Shown: one piece after another, positions 54,308 through 63,814 of the stretch
How positions within the stretch are numbered: position 1 is the first letter of the stretch
Layout: the number at the start of each line of letters is the position of its first letter
Assembly: GCA_040218415.1 (NCBI GenBank)
Contig: JAVJRN010000067.1
Coordinates: forward strand, 124,001 to 188,000
Source of the DNA: JAVJRN01 sp040218415
GTDB lineage: Bacteria; Bacteroidota; Bacteroidia; Cytophagales; Cyclobacteriaceae
Direction: 5' to 3'
DNA length: 64,000 nt
Made by a program: the position numbers and the translations under genes
Notes under the pieces: model-generated
Seen by the model: the letters and a program-made list of their open reading frames with translations, nothing else
Databases searched by the model: none
What the model was told of the DNA's origin: nothing

Positions 54308-55726
54308 TTATTTCCATCCTCCTCCTAAAACTTTATAAAGATTGACTTTGGCATAATAAAGATTCTCCTTGGAATCTATAAGCTCTAGTCTGGATTGAAG
54401 AGCATTCTGCTGAGTGATTAATACCTCCAAATAGGTAGCTCTACCAGTTTTGAAGAGCTCTGAAGAAGTTTCAATAGACTTTGACAACACGTTGACTTCT
54501 TGCACCTTGAGATCATATATAGCCTGTAAATTTTCTATATTCTTTAATTCGAGTGACACTTCAGAATAAGCTGCCAAAAGTGTTTTTTGATACAAAAAAA
54601 GTGCTTCTATCTGTGCGGCATTACTGTATTGAAATTCAGCTTTAATCGAACTTCTATTCAAAATTGGGGCGGTGATATTGCCAAAAATATCATAAGCTAT
54701 AGATTGTGGGTTTCTAAAAAGATACTGCATTTGAAATGCATTGTAACCAAACCTTGCTGATAATCCGATAGAAGGGTAGAAGGCTGCACGAGCTGCCTTA
54801 ACGTCTGCTTTGGTGGCCAATAGTTCAAGCTCGGCTTGCCTGATATCCGATCGATTAATTAGTAATTGTTGTGGTAAACCAGGCGCAATCTTCATTTCAG
54901 ATAAATCATTGAAAGATGACCTATCTCTTTTGATCTTTTGCGGAAACTGCCCCATCAAAAGGTTTATTCGGTACTCAGCTTCAGTAATCTGTTGTATCGT
55001 CTCCTTTTCTAGCCCTCTGAGGCTCAGTAGCTGTGTTTCAAATTGCTGTACTGCCAATTGGTTTGCTTTGCCAGCTTCTTTTTGTGATTTTACTGTGGAC
55101 AGGGCATTCTCTTGTAAAGCAATGGTTTCTTTGATAATCAATTGATTTTCGTCAAGGGAAAGTAAATTGTAATAGGTGCTTGCCAGCTCTGCAATCAGAT
55201 TTGACAACACCCAGTTTCGACCTTCAGAGGAGGCATAAAACCTTGAAATAGCAGCCTTTTTTCGGTTTTTTAATTTACCCCAAAGATCCGCCTCCCAGCT
55301 ACTTTGAAATCCGAGATAGTAGTCATTGTAAGTAGGTCTGAGGGCATCTCCCGTTAGAAATTGTCCCCCTTCATTTCCAGCCCAATTAACCGAATATTCC
55401 CCTGTTCTTGCCTGACCCGCCCATCCCAAAGCATCCAGCGTGGGTAATTGCATTCCTTTTCTGAATGTTAACTCTGCCCGAGCCATTTCTATCTTTTGCT
55501 GAGCAATGGTTAGATCTGGATTGTTTTGGAGTGCTTGGTTGATAAGATTGGTCAGGGTAATATCTGAAAAATATTCTGGCCAAGATCGGTTGACGATGTT
55601 CAAGGTGTCGGTGTAGTTTTCAAAACTAACAGGTATTTGCGCCAACTCCGTGTCAGGTTTTATTTGGGTGGTCTTACAAGCAGACAGCAGACAAATAATT
55701 GCACTAATTATAAAATATGGTTTCAT
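54308..55726 (-). CDS. NodT-type RND outer-membrane factor lipoprotein
   Basis: A 472-aa TolC-like outer-membrane channel with a lipobox (LLSACK). Two OEP repeats, with AINLLMG-like (YRINLLMGQFP) and PxLxLSxxxG-like (FYPSIGLSARFGYNAFQ) signatures typical of the NodT/OprM family. Third gene of the operon in order adaptor, AcrB-like permease, OM factor; 53 nt after the permease gene. Exports drugs or toxic compounds across the outer membrane. Confidence 0.92.
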   Translation of the reverse strand: MKPYFIISAIICLLSACKTTQIKPDTELAQIPVSFENYTDTLNIVNRSWPEYFSDITLTNLINQALQNNPDLTIAQQKIEMARAELTFRKGMQLPTLDALGWAGQARTGEYSVNWAGNEGGQFLTGDALRPTYNDYYLGFQSSWEADLWGKLKNRKKAAISRFYASSEGRNWVLSNLIAELASTYYNLLSLDENQLIIKETIALQENALSTVKSQKEAGKANQLAVQQFETQLLSLRGLEKETIQQITEAEYRINLLMGQFPQKIKRDRSSFNDLSEMKIAPGLPQQLLINRSDIRQAELELLATKADVKAARAAFYPSIGLSARFGYNAFQMQYLFRNPQSIAYDIFGNITAPILNRSSIKAEFQYSNAAQIEALFLYQKTLLAAYSEVSLELKNIENLQAIYDLKVQEVNVLSKSIETSSELFKTGRATYLEVLITQQNALQSRLELIDSKENLYYAKVNLYKVLGGGWK

Positions 55727-55779
55727 TTAGAATATTCTTAGTTTCTAGGATCACAGAAAATCAATTTGATTGAATTATA

Positions 55780-58700
55780 TCAGATGACAGACGGCTTGAT
55801 TGATTCTGCTGGAACTGGTTTTTTAAAAGTAATTGAAGCAAAAACATAGTACAGACCAGGAATAAGTAATACCCCAAACAGGGTGCCAATGACCATACCA
55901 CCCGCAGCAGCTGCACCTATGGTTTTGTTGCCGATTGCTCCCGCACCATTCGAAAAAATAAGAGGGATAAGGCCAGCCGTAAAAGCTATTGAGGTCATTA
56001 AAATAGGACGTAAGCGCTCCGAGGCACCTTGTATAGCTGCCTGCAATGGAGTCAATCCCTCTCGTTGTTTTTGTAGCGCAAATTCCACCACTAGGATGGC
56101 ATTTTTACCCAGCATTCCGATCAGCATAATCATGGCAACTTGCGCATAAATATTATTGTCCAGACCGAGTATCCAAAGGAAAAAGAAGGCACCAAAAATA
56201 CCCACAGGAAGAGAAAGAATCACCGAAAGAGGCAATAGGAAGCTCTCATACTGAGCACATAAAAGTAGATAAACAAAGAGCAGACAAATAGCGAAAACAA
56301 CAAGCGCTTGATTTCCGGTTGCCACCTCATCGTAAGTCATGCCCGCCCAGGCGATATCATAACCTCGTGGTAAGTTCTTTGCAGCGACATGCTGAATGGC
56401 ACTAATGGCACTTCCGCTACTGTATCCTTCCGCTGGTTCGCCATTGATTTCAGCAGAGGTATACATGTTATAACGTGTTATTTGTTCTGGCCCTAAAACC
56501 CTTTCAATGTCCATGAAAGACGCATAAGGAACCATTTCTTCATATTTGTTTTTAACGTGCAGTTTGAGAATATCATCTGGCTGAGCGCGGTAGCTTGGGT
56601 GTGCCTGCACCATTACCCTGTAAGTTTTTCCATATCGGATAAAATCGGAGGCCCATTCTCCACCTAAGAGCGTTTGAAGTGTACTCATCGCATTGTTTAC
56701 AGAAACTCCTTTTTGGGCAGCTTGATCATAATCTACGCGCAAAACGTACTGTGGGTAGTTATTATCAAATAGAGAAAAGGCACTTTCGATTTCTGGTCGG
56801 TTTTTTAATTCGGCCACAAAATCTCTCATGACTTCTTCCATCTTTTGTAAGTCATCAGAACCAGTCTTATCTAAAAATCGTAATTCGAAACCTCCTGCAT
56901 TTCCATAACCAGGCACAGCTGGCGGAGGGAGAAAGTCAATTTGTGCATCCTTAATATGGCGTGTACGATCAACCATAAGCTGAATTATTTCCTCTATGGA
57001 TTCATTTCTTTCGCTCCAATCCTTCAGATTGATGAGAACCGTGCCGTAAGGAGCGCCTGTTCCATCAGAGAAGATATTGGTGCCGGCCAAAGTAGACACT
57101 GACTGCACCGCATCCAGACCATTAGCTACTTTTTGTATGGCATCTACAGCTTGTTGGGTGCGCTCTACAGTGGCGCCCGGAGGTGCGAGAACATTGGCGT
57201 AAAAAATGCCTTGATCTTCATTGGGAATAAAGCCAGATGGGATCAAATTACTTACACCAAAGGTCAATACACAAAAACCGATTAGAGAAGAAAAAGTGAC
57301 CACTTTACGATTGACAATAGCTTCTATGATGACCTTGTATTTTTTGGACAAACCATTGTAGCGAGCATTAAATCCATCGAGAAATTTACTGATCCAATTG
57401 CTCTTTTTAGGCTCCATTTTATCGTCATGAGGATGTTTCAAAAGCATCACGCAAAGGGCAGGAGTGAGCGTGAGTGCCACAACGCCTGAGAGAATAATAG
57501 AGATGGCCAGTGTAATCGAAAATTGTCGGTAAAAAATACCCACAGGTCCAGACATAAATGCAATGGGCACATACACCGCTGACATCACTAGCGTAATTGC
57601 AATGATAGCTCCTGTTATCTTTTTCATAGAAGCCTTTGTCGCTTGGTATGGATTGGCTCCTGTCTCTTCCATTTCTGCATGAACCGCTTCTACCACTACA
57701 ATCGCATTGTCCACTACTATTCCGATGGCCAGCACCAGAGCAAAGAGCGTAATCATGTTGATAGAGAACCCGAACAGTTGCATGAAGAAAAAGGTGCCAA
57801 TTAAAGAAACTGGCACAGCTATAGCCGGTATAAGTGTTGAGCGGAAGTCACCTAAAAAAATGAACACAACTAACGAAACCAATAAAAATGCTTCAATGAA
57901 GGTTTTTAAAACTTGCTTCAACGAAGCACTTAGAAATCTAGATACATCATAACCAAAGGAATAATCCATTCCGCGAAGAAATGTCTTCGTTTTAAGTTCT
58001 TCCATTTTGGCCTTTACGTTTTCAATAACTTCCTGTGCATTTGTACCAGGAAGTTGCTTAATGATTATGGCAGCAGAGGGATTGCCATTGTATTTGGCAT
58101 AAGTATCGTAAGTAGCCGTGCTAAACTCGATATCAGCTACATCACCTAGGCGCAAAAGTTCACCATCCACAGTCGACTTGATGGGTATTTGCTCATACTC
58201 ATCTTCTTGTGTAAACCGTCCAGTATATTTCAAGATGTACTGCATGGACTGAGCATCTTTCATGGAGCTTTGCCCCACTTTGCCCGGTGCAGCTTCGATA
58301 TTTTGTTCTTGCAAAGAAGAAATTACCTCATCAACAGACAGCTTATAGGCTGCAAGTCTGTCTGGTTTGAGCCAAACCCGGATTGCATATTCACGCTGAC
58401 CCAAAATGTCGATGAAGCCAACTCCTTTGACTCGTCTTAACTCTTCGAGCACGTTGATATGAACAAAATTGTGAATAAACTTTTCATCCATTGCTTCATC
58501 ATCGCTGGAGATATTGAGATATAGAAGGATGCTATTGACCTCTTTAGAAACCTTCACCCCAGTGAGCCTCACTTCCTCTGGGAGCTTTCCAATGACTGAA
58601 GCCACCCTGTTTTGCACGTTCACAGCTGCTTGGTCAGGATTAGTGCCTGTTTCAAAAGCAATTCTTATGATACTGGTACCGTCGTTTCCTGCATCTGAGG

Positions 58701-58935
58701 ACATGTATTTCATGCCTGGCACACCATTCAGAGCCATTTCTAGTGGACGAACCACTGCTTTTACAGAGGTCTCAGCATTGGCACCAGCATACTCAGCCGT
58801 GATGCCTACTACGGGAGGGGCTATGGAAGGAAACTGCGTAATTGGAAGTTGCACAATTGCCAAACCTCCCATTAAGACTAGCAAAAGAGAAATGACTATA
58901 GCAAGAACTGGTCTTTCAATGAAGTTCTTCAGCAT
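55780..58935 (-). CDS. AcrB-like HAE1 RND efflux permease (system 2)
   Basis: A 1051-aa hydrophobe/amphiphile efflux transporter, with 12 membrane helices and two large porter loops. It starts MLKNFIERPVLAIVISLLLVLMGGLAIVQLPITQFPSIAPP as AcrB-type proteins do. TM4 reads AIGIVVDNAIVVVEA, so the second relay aspartate (AcrB Asp408) is Asn410 here while Asp409 is kept. TM10 keeps the Lys (LGKNAILVVEFALQKQREG). The operon is controlled, on sequence evidence, by the upstream two-component pair. Confidence 0.94.
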   Translation of the reverse strand: MLKNFIERPVLAIVISLLLVLMGGLAIVQLPITQFPSIAPPVVGITAEYAGANAETSVKAVVRPLEMALNGVPGMKYMSSDAGNDGTSIIRIAFETGTNPDQAAVNVQNRVASVIGKLPEEVRLTGVKVSKEVNSILLYLNISSDDEAMDEKFIHNFVHINVLEELRRVKGVGFIDILGQREYAIRVWLKPDRLAAYKLSVDEVISSLQEQNIEAAPGKVGQSSMKDAQSMQYILKYTGRFTQEDEYEQIPIKSTVDGELLRLGDVADIEFSTATYDTYAKYNGNPSAAIIIKQLPGTNAQEVIENVKAKMEELKTKTFLRGMDYSFGYDVSRFLSASLKQVLKTFIEAFLLVSLVVFIFLGDFRSTLIPAIAVPVSLIGTFFFMQLFGFSINMITLFALVLAIGIVVDNAIVVVEAVHAEMEETGANPYQATKASMKKITGAIIAITLVMSAVYVPIAFMSGPVGIFYRQFSITLAISIILSGVVALTLTPALCVMLLKHPHDDKMEPKKSNWISKFLDGFNARYNGLSKKYKVIIEAIVNRKVVTFSSLIGFCVLTFGVSNLIPSGFIPNEDQGIFYANVLAPPGATVERTQQAVDAIQKVANGLDAVQSVSTLAGTNIFSDGTGAPYGTVLINLKDWSERNESIEEIIQLMVDRTRHIKDAQIDFLPPPAVPGYGNAGGFELRFLDKTGSDDLQKMEEVMRDFVAELKNRPEIESAFSLFDNNYPQYVLRVDYDQAAQKGVSVNNAMSTLQTLLGGEWASDFIRYGKTYRVMVQAHPSYRAQPDDILKLHVKNKYEEMVPYASFMDIERVLGPEQITRYNMYTSAEINGEPAEGYSSGSAISAIQHVAAKNLPRGYDIAWAGMTYDEVATGNQALVVFAICLLFVYLLLCAQYESFLLPLSVILSLPVGIFGAFFFLWILGLDNNIYAQVAMIMLIGMLGKNAILVVEFALQKQREGLTPLQAAIQGASERLRPILMTSIAFTAGLIPLIFSNGAGAIGNKTIGAAAAGGMVIGTLFGVLLIPGLYYVFASITFKKPVPAESIKPSVI

Positions 58936-58973
58936 AATAACCGTGTTAATTGATTATGAAAAAACGTAGTAAA

Positions 58974-60155
58974 TCAGTGGTTTAGGGCAATCACTGGTTT
59001 CATTATTGGAGTAAGGAAATCCACCATCTCAGGGTCTACACTCATGCCATCTTCAACATGTTGGAGTCCTTGATAAATGATTCTGTCGTCTGTAGATAAG
59101 ACCGAACCTAAGACGTACAAGTGTGGGAGCCTGAATAAGACAGATACTTTTTTTCTATGGATAGTATTTTCATTGTCTAACACAAAAACAGAAATCATGT
59201 CCTGAGTTTCGACGGTAGCTATTTGTGGGATCAGCAGTGCATTTTTTATTTGCCGTTTGATTTGAACTTTGCCAGTAGCTCCATGCTTTAAGTTGCGATC
59301 TGGATTTGGGAATGTAGCTCTAAAGGCGATTGTACCGGTTTCGCTGTTAATATGATTGTCTTGGGTCTCGATGATACCTTCATGCAAATAAGTTTGCTGA
59401 TTGGCTAGAATCAAAGAAACACGCTCTTTTGCCTTGTCTTGTTCAACCAGTAGCTTGAGATATTCTTTCTCAGAAACATTGAAATAAGTGTGAATTTGGC
59501 TGTTGTCGGAAATAGTAGTGAGTAAGGTTCCTTCTTCTTCCAGACTGCCCACCTTATTAGGAATGCGACCAATGATTCCTTCAAAAGGTGCCGTTATTGT
59601 AGTGAAGGAGAGATGAAGTTTTGCATTCTCTTCCAGCGACTTTGCTTCCTCCACTTTTGCTTCTAGCGCTTCTATTTTGGCCTTGCCCAATTCAAGTTGG
59701 GTAGAGGATTCAATACCTTTCTGGACTAATTCAATGGTGCTTTTAAGCTCAACTTCGGCAGATTTCAACTCAGCGATGGCACTATTCACAGAGGATCTTG
59801 CCTTTAATAACTCCGTTTCATATTCTTGACTACTAAGGGTGAAAAGTACCGTTCCGCTTTTTACTAATTGACCCTCGTCCACATGAATTTGGTTTATTAC
59901 ACCTTTAATTCGAGACTTTAGCTGAACATGCTTAATGGCTTGCAAATTGGCTATATAATCAACGCAAATGGATGTATCCTTTTTTACTGGTTTAGTTACT
60001 GAAAATTTTTCAATGACCTTTTGGGTAGCTGTGTCATCCTTTGCGTTTGCGGAAAAAAAGTTTGGAAAAAACGCCAAAGATATGAGTGGAAAACCAACAG
60101 TCAAGAATAGTAGACCTGAGCTCAGAAAGATGAATTGTCTATGTCTTTTTTTCAT
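58974..60155 (-). CDS. RND periplasmic adaptor (system 2)
   Basis: A 393-aa AcrA-type membrane fusion protein. N-terminal hydrophobic helix (residues 9-31), lipoyl halves (KSRIKGVINQIHVDEGQLVKSGTVLF and ITAPFEGIIGRIPNKVGSLEEEG) around an alpha-helical hairpin with many Glu/Lys/Ala (about 105-185), then the beta-barrel domain. First gene of the RND operon. An 11-bp-spaced TTAGAA direct repeat lies 61-77 bp upstream of its start. Confidence 0.92.
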   Translation of the reverse strand: MKKRHRQFIFLSSGLLFLTVGFPLISLAFFPNFFSANAKDDTATQKVIEKFSVTKPVKKDTSICVDYIANLQAIKHVQLKSRIKGVINQIHVDEGQLVKSGTVLFTLSSQEYETELLKARSSVNSAIAELKSAEVELKSTIELVQKGIESSTQLELGKAKIEALEAKVEEAKSLEENAKLHLSFTTITAPFEGIIGRIPNKVGSLEEEGTLLTTISDNSQIHTYFNVSEKEYLKLLVEQDKAKERVSLILANQQTYLHEGIIETQDNHINSETGTIAFRATFPNPDRNLKHGATGKVQIKRQIKNALLIPQIATVETQDMISVFVLDNENTIHRKKVSVLFRLPHLYVLGSVLSTDDRIIYQGLQHVEDGMSVDPEMVDFLTPIMKPVIALNH

Positions 60156-60488
60156 TTTGTTTTAAATTTTAATGCTAAAGTAGACTCAGCCAATAAACGC
60201 GGCTTAAGAATAGAATTAGAAAGGCATTAGAATTCAGGGTATTTAAATGTTGGCACTTTCCAGCCTTCGTTTTTGCTCATGCCTCAATGGATAATTGCAT
60301 ATTATGGTTTATATGAGATTTCTTGGAACCCTTCATAAAAAGCGTGTTCTCTAGGATGACTTTTTCAAGAAATATTTAAAGGAAATTATTGTCATTGTTC
60401 CTAATATCTGGGTAGTTGGATTGGTTGTATAAACTAAAACAGGAAACAAATGAATAGGAGCAGGGGAAGTAGTATAACCTCTTGATAA
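60156..60488 (-). other. Intergenic control region of RND operon 2
   Basis: 333 nt between the adaptor gene and the 3' end of the histidine kinase gene. It contains the direct repeat at 60216-60232 and a degenerate -7 element (TACTTTAG on the minus strand, 60175-60182). No other structure is recognised. Confidence 0.55.
60216..60232 (-). promoter_or_regulatory. Putative response-regulator operator for RND operon 2
   Basis: TTAGAA at 60216-60221 and again at 60227-60232 (11 bp apart, one helical turn). This is the same arrangement as upstream of the response regulator gene (62712/62723); the two sites share ATTAGAAnGnnATTAGAATT. It lies about 35-55 bp upstream of the probable -7 element, where OmpR-type activators usually bind. 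Confidence 0.55.
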
Positions 60489-61868
60489 TTAGGTAGTTTT
60501 GATGTTTTTAAAACTGATGGAAACGGTAGTTCCTTTTGAAAATTCAGATTCAATCGTCAAAAGACCTTTATGTATTTTGATGATTTTTTGTACCAAAGGC
60601 AACCCAATCCCAAAACCATTGGTACCCCGAGCATTTTCAGAGCGATAGAGCGGTTCCAAGACTTTTTTAAGATCACTTTTTGGAATACCTATTCCTTGAT
60701 CCACCACAGCTATAGTTACTTCATTCGCCGAGGTTAAAATCTTCACTACCACTTCTTTATTCAGGGAAAACTTGCAAGCGTTATCGATAAGATTCACTAA
60801 TGCTACTAGCAGTAAGCTTAAATTTCCATGAATAATTAAGGCCTTTTCATCTAGGGGTAAGTCAAGGTCTAGTATGACGTTATTGTTTGGTTTTATCTCA
60901 TCAATCTGATTTTTTGCAAGAAAAACCAATTCATCTAACCTAATCACCTCTACCAACAAGCCTTTGTTTTCATGTCCGGCTTGCGCCAGTTTTAACAAAC
61001 TGTTGATAAAAAGCTCTAAGCGTTGCGTTTCTTTTTCGATGCTGAGGAAGGCTTGTTTATATTCTTCCGCTGATCGATCACGCTTTAAAATAAATTCCGT
61101 TTCACCGAGGATTGCAGCTAAGGGATTTTTTAATTCATGAGAAGCATTATTGATAAAAGATCCTTGCAAATCAAAGATTGTTTCGAGTCTATCCAAGAGA
61201 TCATTAAAAGTATTGGAGAGCTCTGTGAGTTCATCTTTGCTATTTCCACCAGAGAGCCGGAGGTGAAGGTTTCTTCCAGTTATTTCCTTGACCTGATTAG
61301 TGATATCCGAAATAGGTTGAAGTACTTTACCCGCATAGTATCTCCCAATAAAGAAAAGGGCAATTAAACTAAAAATTAGGGCGATGATTAATATGGTCCC
61401 GAGATTATTCATTTTGGCTTGTCCAAAAATATTGTCCGCTGATGCTATGACTATAAAATCTCCTTCATTGTCGGTATAGACTATTCCTGTGTAGTAGGTT
61501 TTATCCTGCTTCACATAATTTATTTGTTCTTTGATAAGCTTTTCAAAGAAAGAGGACGTGAGGTGATCCACAAAACTATTTTCTGCCTGAATAATAAGCT
61601 CGTTGATCTTTCCAATTCTAAAGATACCTTCTCTTTCATTGGGCAGAATTTGCACATGTTTTCTTCTTATTTCTTCATATAAATGTGCGCTCAGTTCATC
61701 TTTCTCTAAGTGTATTTGAGCGACAATGTTGGCACGCTCCTTTAAACGATTGAAAAATTCTGCATCGGTGTAGTTATTCGAAAACAAGTAAGTAATTACA
61801 AAAACTGTCGACATCAATGACCCGGTAAGAGCAATGAATATTAAAGTGATTTTATTACGAATATTCAT
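60489..61868 (-). CDS. CusS/EnvZ-type sensor histidine kinase
   Basis: A 459-aa two-TM sensor. TM1 (8-30), a periplasmic sensing domain (31-153), TM2 (155-177), HAMP (about 178-230), and HisKA with SHELKNPLAAILGE (His244). The ATPase has the N-box LVNLIDNACKFS, G1 VDQGIGI and G2 GTNGFGIGLPLV. No signal molecule can be deduced; the neighbouring RND operon suggests a metal, drug or envelope stress stimulus. It follows the regulator gene after 14 nt. Confidence 0.94.
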   Translation of the reverse strand: MNIRNKITLIFIALTGSLMSTVFVITYLFSNNYTDAEFFNRLKERANIVAQIHLEKDELSAHLYEEIRRKHVQILPNEREGIFRIGKINELIIQAENSFVDHLTSSFFEKLIKEQINYVKQDKTYYTGIVYTDNEGDFIVIASADNIFGQAKMNNLGTILIIALIFSLIALFFIGRYYAGKVLQPISDITNQVKEITGRNLHLRLSGGNSKDELTELSNTFNDLLDRLETIFDLQGSFINNASHELKNPLAAILGETEFILKRDRSAEEYKQAFLSIEKETQRLELFINSLLKLAQAGHENKGLLVEVIRLDELVFLAKNQIDEIKPNNNVILDLDLPLDEKALIIHGNLSLLLVALVNLIDNACKFSLNKEVVVKILTSANEVTIAVVDQGIGIPKSDLKKVLEPLYRSENARGTNGFGIGLPLVQKIIKIHKGLLTIESEFSKGTTVSISFKNIKTT

Positions 61869-61882
61869 CTAGTCCAATTGGC

Positions 61883-62572
61883 TTAATTTTCATTCCGCAT
61901 GATGTAGCCCATACCTATCACTGTATGGATCAACTTTGATTTAAACCCTTTTTCGATCTTGTTTCTCAAATAATTGACATAAACATCTACCACATTAGTG
62001 CCCATATCAAAGTTGATATCCCACACGTTTTCTAGAAGATCTATTCTGGATAGTACTCTTCTTTGATTTTTCATAAAGTACTCCAAAAGCCGGTATTCGG
62101 TTGATGTTAGTTTAATTTCTTTATTACTTCTCAAGACCAATTTTGTAGTTCTATCTAACAATAAATCCTCTAATACCAAAGTATCATTGTCCTCTACAGA
62201 TGCCATAGTACCCCTTCTTAACAATGCCCTGAGGCGAGCAAGTAATTCTTTCAGTTTAAAAGGTTTTGAAAGATAATCATCGGCACCACTATCGAGTCCA
62301 GTGACTATATTTTCTATACTATCAAGGGCAGTAAGCATGAGTATAGGTACTTGTGGCATAGAAGAATTCCTAATCTTTTTGCAAAGATCCAAACCATTAA
62401 AGCCAGGAAGAATTATATCTAAAATTATTACGTCGAATTGATCAATGGACAAAAGTTTAATTGCCATATGTCCGTCATAAGCAACCTGCACTTTGTAGTT
62501 TTCTTCTTCTAAGCCTTTCTTTATAAATGTAGCCACGCCGAGCTCATCTTCAACTAAAAGTAACTTAATCAT
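61883..62572 (-). CDS. OmpR/CusR-type response regulator
   Basis: A 229-aa DNA-binding response regulator. The receiver domain has Asp9/Asp-Glu pocket residues, phosphoacceptor Asp52 (ILDIILPGFNG), Thr (LMLTA) and Lys (YLSKPF). A winged-helix OmpR/PhoB domain (about 128-226) has KEIKLTSTEYRLLEYFMKNQRRVLSR and NVVDVYVNYLRNKIE. Operon with the histidine kinase downstream. A TTAGAA direct repeat upstream of its own gene suggests autoregulation. Confidence 0.95.
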   Translation of the reverse strand: MIKLLLVEDELGVATFIKKGLEEENYKVQVAYDGHMAIKLLSIDQFDVIILDIILPGFNGLDLCKKIRNSSMPQVPILMLTALDSIENIVTGLDSGADDYLSKPFKLKELLARLRALLRRGTMASVEDNDTLVLEDLLLDRTTKLVLRSNKEIKLTSTEYRLLEYFMKNQRRVLSRIDLLENVWDINFDMGTNVVDVYVNYLRNKIEKGFKSKLIHTVIGMGYIMRNEN

Positions 62573-62607
62573 CCTGTGACCACAATTATATATTGAATAA
62601 CGAAACT

Positions 62608-62615
62608 CAAAAATA
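62608..62615 (-). promoter_or_regulatory. -7 element of the two-component operon
   Basis: On the minus strand TATTTTTG (TAnnTTTG), 35 nt before the response regulator ATG. A TTG 22 nt further upstream (62638-62640) could be the -33 element with slightly long spacing. Confidence 0.45.
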
Positions 62616-62711
62616 AATTTACAAGCATCATGATTGCCAAAAAGATCGTTTTTCTCTTAATTTTCATGGCTAAAAATAATTCTTAGTGCCTGATATCAAG
62701 GAAAATCGAGA

Positions 62712-62728
62712 TTAGAATGAGATTAGAA
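62712..62728 (-). promoter_or_regulatory. Putative response-regulator operator (autoregulation)
   Basis: TTAGAA at 62712-62717 and 62723-62728, 11 bp apart, within GATTAGAATGAGATTAGAAT. It matches the repeat in front of RND operon 2 (60216-60232). It lies about 97 bp upstream of the predicted -7 element, rather far, so another promoter might exist. Confidence 0.5.
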
Positions 62729-63163
62729 TTAATCGAGTGTTGAGGATCAAACGGACACCAACGTTTCCTCTGAATGGTTCGTTGAGTATGGAATTAACCT
62801 AATGATCTAGCCCTCTAATTACTGTCCTTGAAATTACTTGATACGAGTTACAGATGGTCATACTGCTAATATTAATAGATTTTTAATGTAGAAAAGTTTA
62901 GTTATTCTTTTGACATCTTACGCCATTTCAAACCCAAGCTCTCCCAAACTAGTAACCTATAAAACCAACTTCGAAATATTGCAAACAGAAGTTAAACAAG
63001 CTTACAAGACACATTTCAAGGATTCTCAACAGCTATAAGGGATCACAGTCATTTTTTAACAACAACGCGTGTTGCTTGCAATAATACCATCAGTTATTTA
63101 GTATTGTGTTTAATAACGTTTTCCATGAACCAAATGGATGCAATTTGAAACCAACCACCGCCA

Positions 63164-63814
63164 ATGTTAAAAACCATCATAATCGATGATCATCAAGACT
63201 CTCTTGATTATTTAAGAGGTTTAGTCACTACTTGTAAAGATCTTGAACTTAAAGGAGAAGCCACCACATGGCTTGAAGCCAATCAAATAATTAACCAATG
63301 CCCACCGAACATTATATTTATCGACACATCCTTATTTGACGGTAATGCGCTTGAAGAACTCAACAGCCTTCACGATCGAAGAAGACCCTACCAAGTGGTG
63401 ATCACCTCATTTAACGCTGATTATGCTTTAGATGCAATCAAAAGTAAAGTGAATGATTATTTGCTAAAGCCCATCAATACACAACAGTTCAATAGGGCAG
63501 TGTCACAGATTGTCAGCGATCATTTTTTTGTTTCGAAAAGTAACTACTACTTACAGTTTGATGAAATTTTTTATATCACATCTAAGCTGAATTACGTCGA
63601 GATTCACACAATGGAGGGGAAAATTATAGAAAGAAATACTTTGAGCAGCTTGGAGCAGACACTACCTGCAATTATTTTCAAACGTATTCATAGATCGTAC
63701 ATCGTTAATGCTAGGATGATTTCTCGGCTGACTAGAACCCTTGTCTTTATGAAAAACGGAGCGTCACTTCCAATTACCGTTTCAAAGAAGGATTTAGGCA
63801 CCTTATTTTTTTGA
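63164..63814 (+). CDS. LytTR-family response regulator
   Basis: A 216-aa regulator. Receiver domain (1-115) with IIIDDHQD (Asp8, Asp9), phosphoacceptor Asp54 (IIFIDTSLFDG), and Lys in YLLKPIN. LytTR DNA-binding domain (about 122-214) with FYITSKLNYVEIHTMEGKIIERNTLSSLEQTLP and FKRIHRSYIVNARMISRLTR. Such regulators usually pair with a LytS/YehU-type histidine kinase, which is not adjacent in the window. Transcribed away from the OmpR-type operon. Confidence 0.93.
   Translation: MLKTIIIDDHQDSLDYLRGLVTTCKDLELKGEATTWLEANQIINQCPPNIIFIDTSLFDGNALEELNSLHDRRRPYQVVITSFNADYALDAIKSKVNDYLLKPINTQQFNRAVSQIVSDHFFVSKSNYYLQFDEIFYITSKLNYVEIHTMEGKIIERNTLSSLEQTLPAIIFKRIHRSYIVNARMISRLTRTLVFMKNGASLPITVSKKDLGTLFF

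Larger units (their letters stand above)
62573..63163. other. Divergent intergenic region between two regulator genes
   Basis: 591 nt. Contents on the minus strand: a -7 element (62608-62615) and a TTAGAA direct repeat (62712-62728) for the OmpR-type gene. On the plus strand only an 18-codon hydrophobic reading frame at 62630 is seen, with no evidence that it is real, and no promoter match before the LytTR gene. Confidence 0.5.

Noticed and set aside
54060..54317. 85-aa minus-strand protein overlapping the OM factor gene
   Set aside because: No signal, domain or convincing composition; it includes a hairpin and probably belongs to a dispersed repeat.
62630..62686. 18-codon hydrophobic peptide frame
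   Set aside because: It overlaps the predicted control region of the response regulator, with no independent support.
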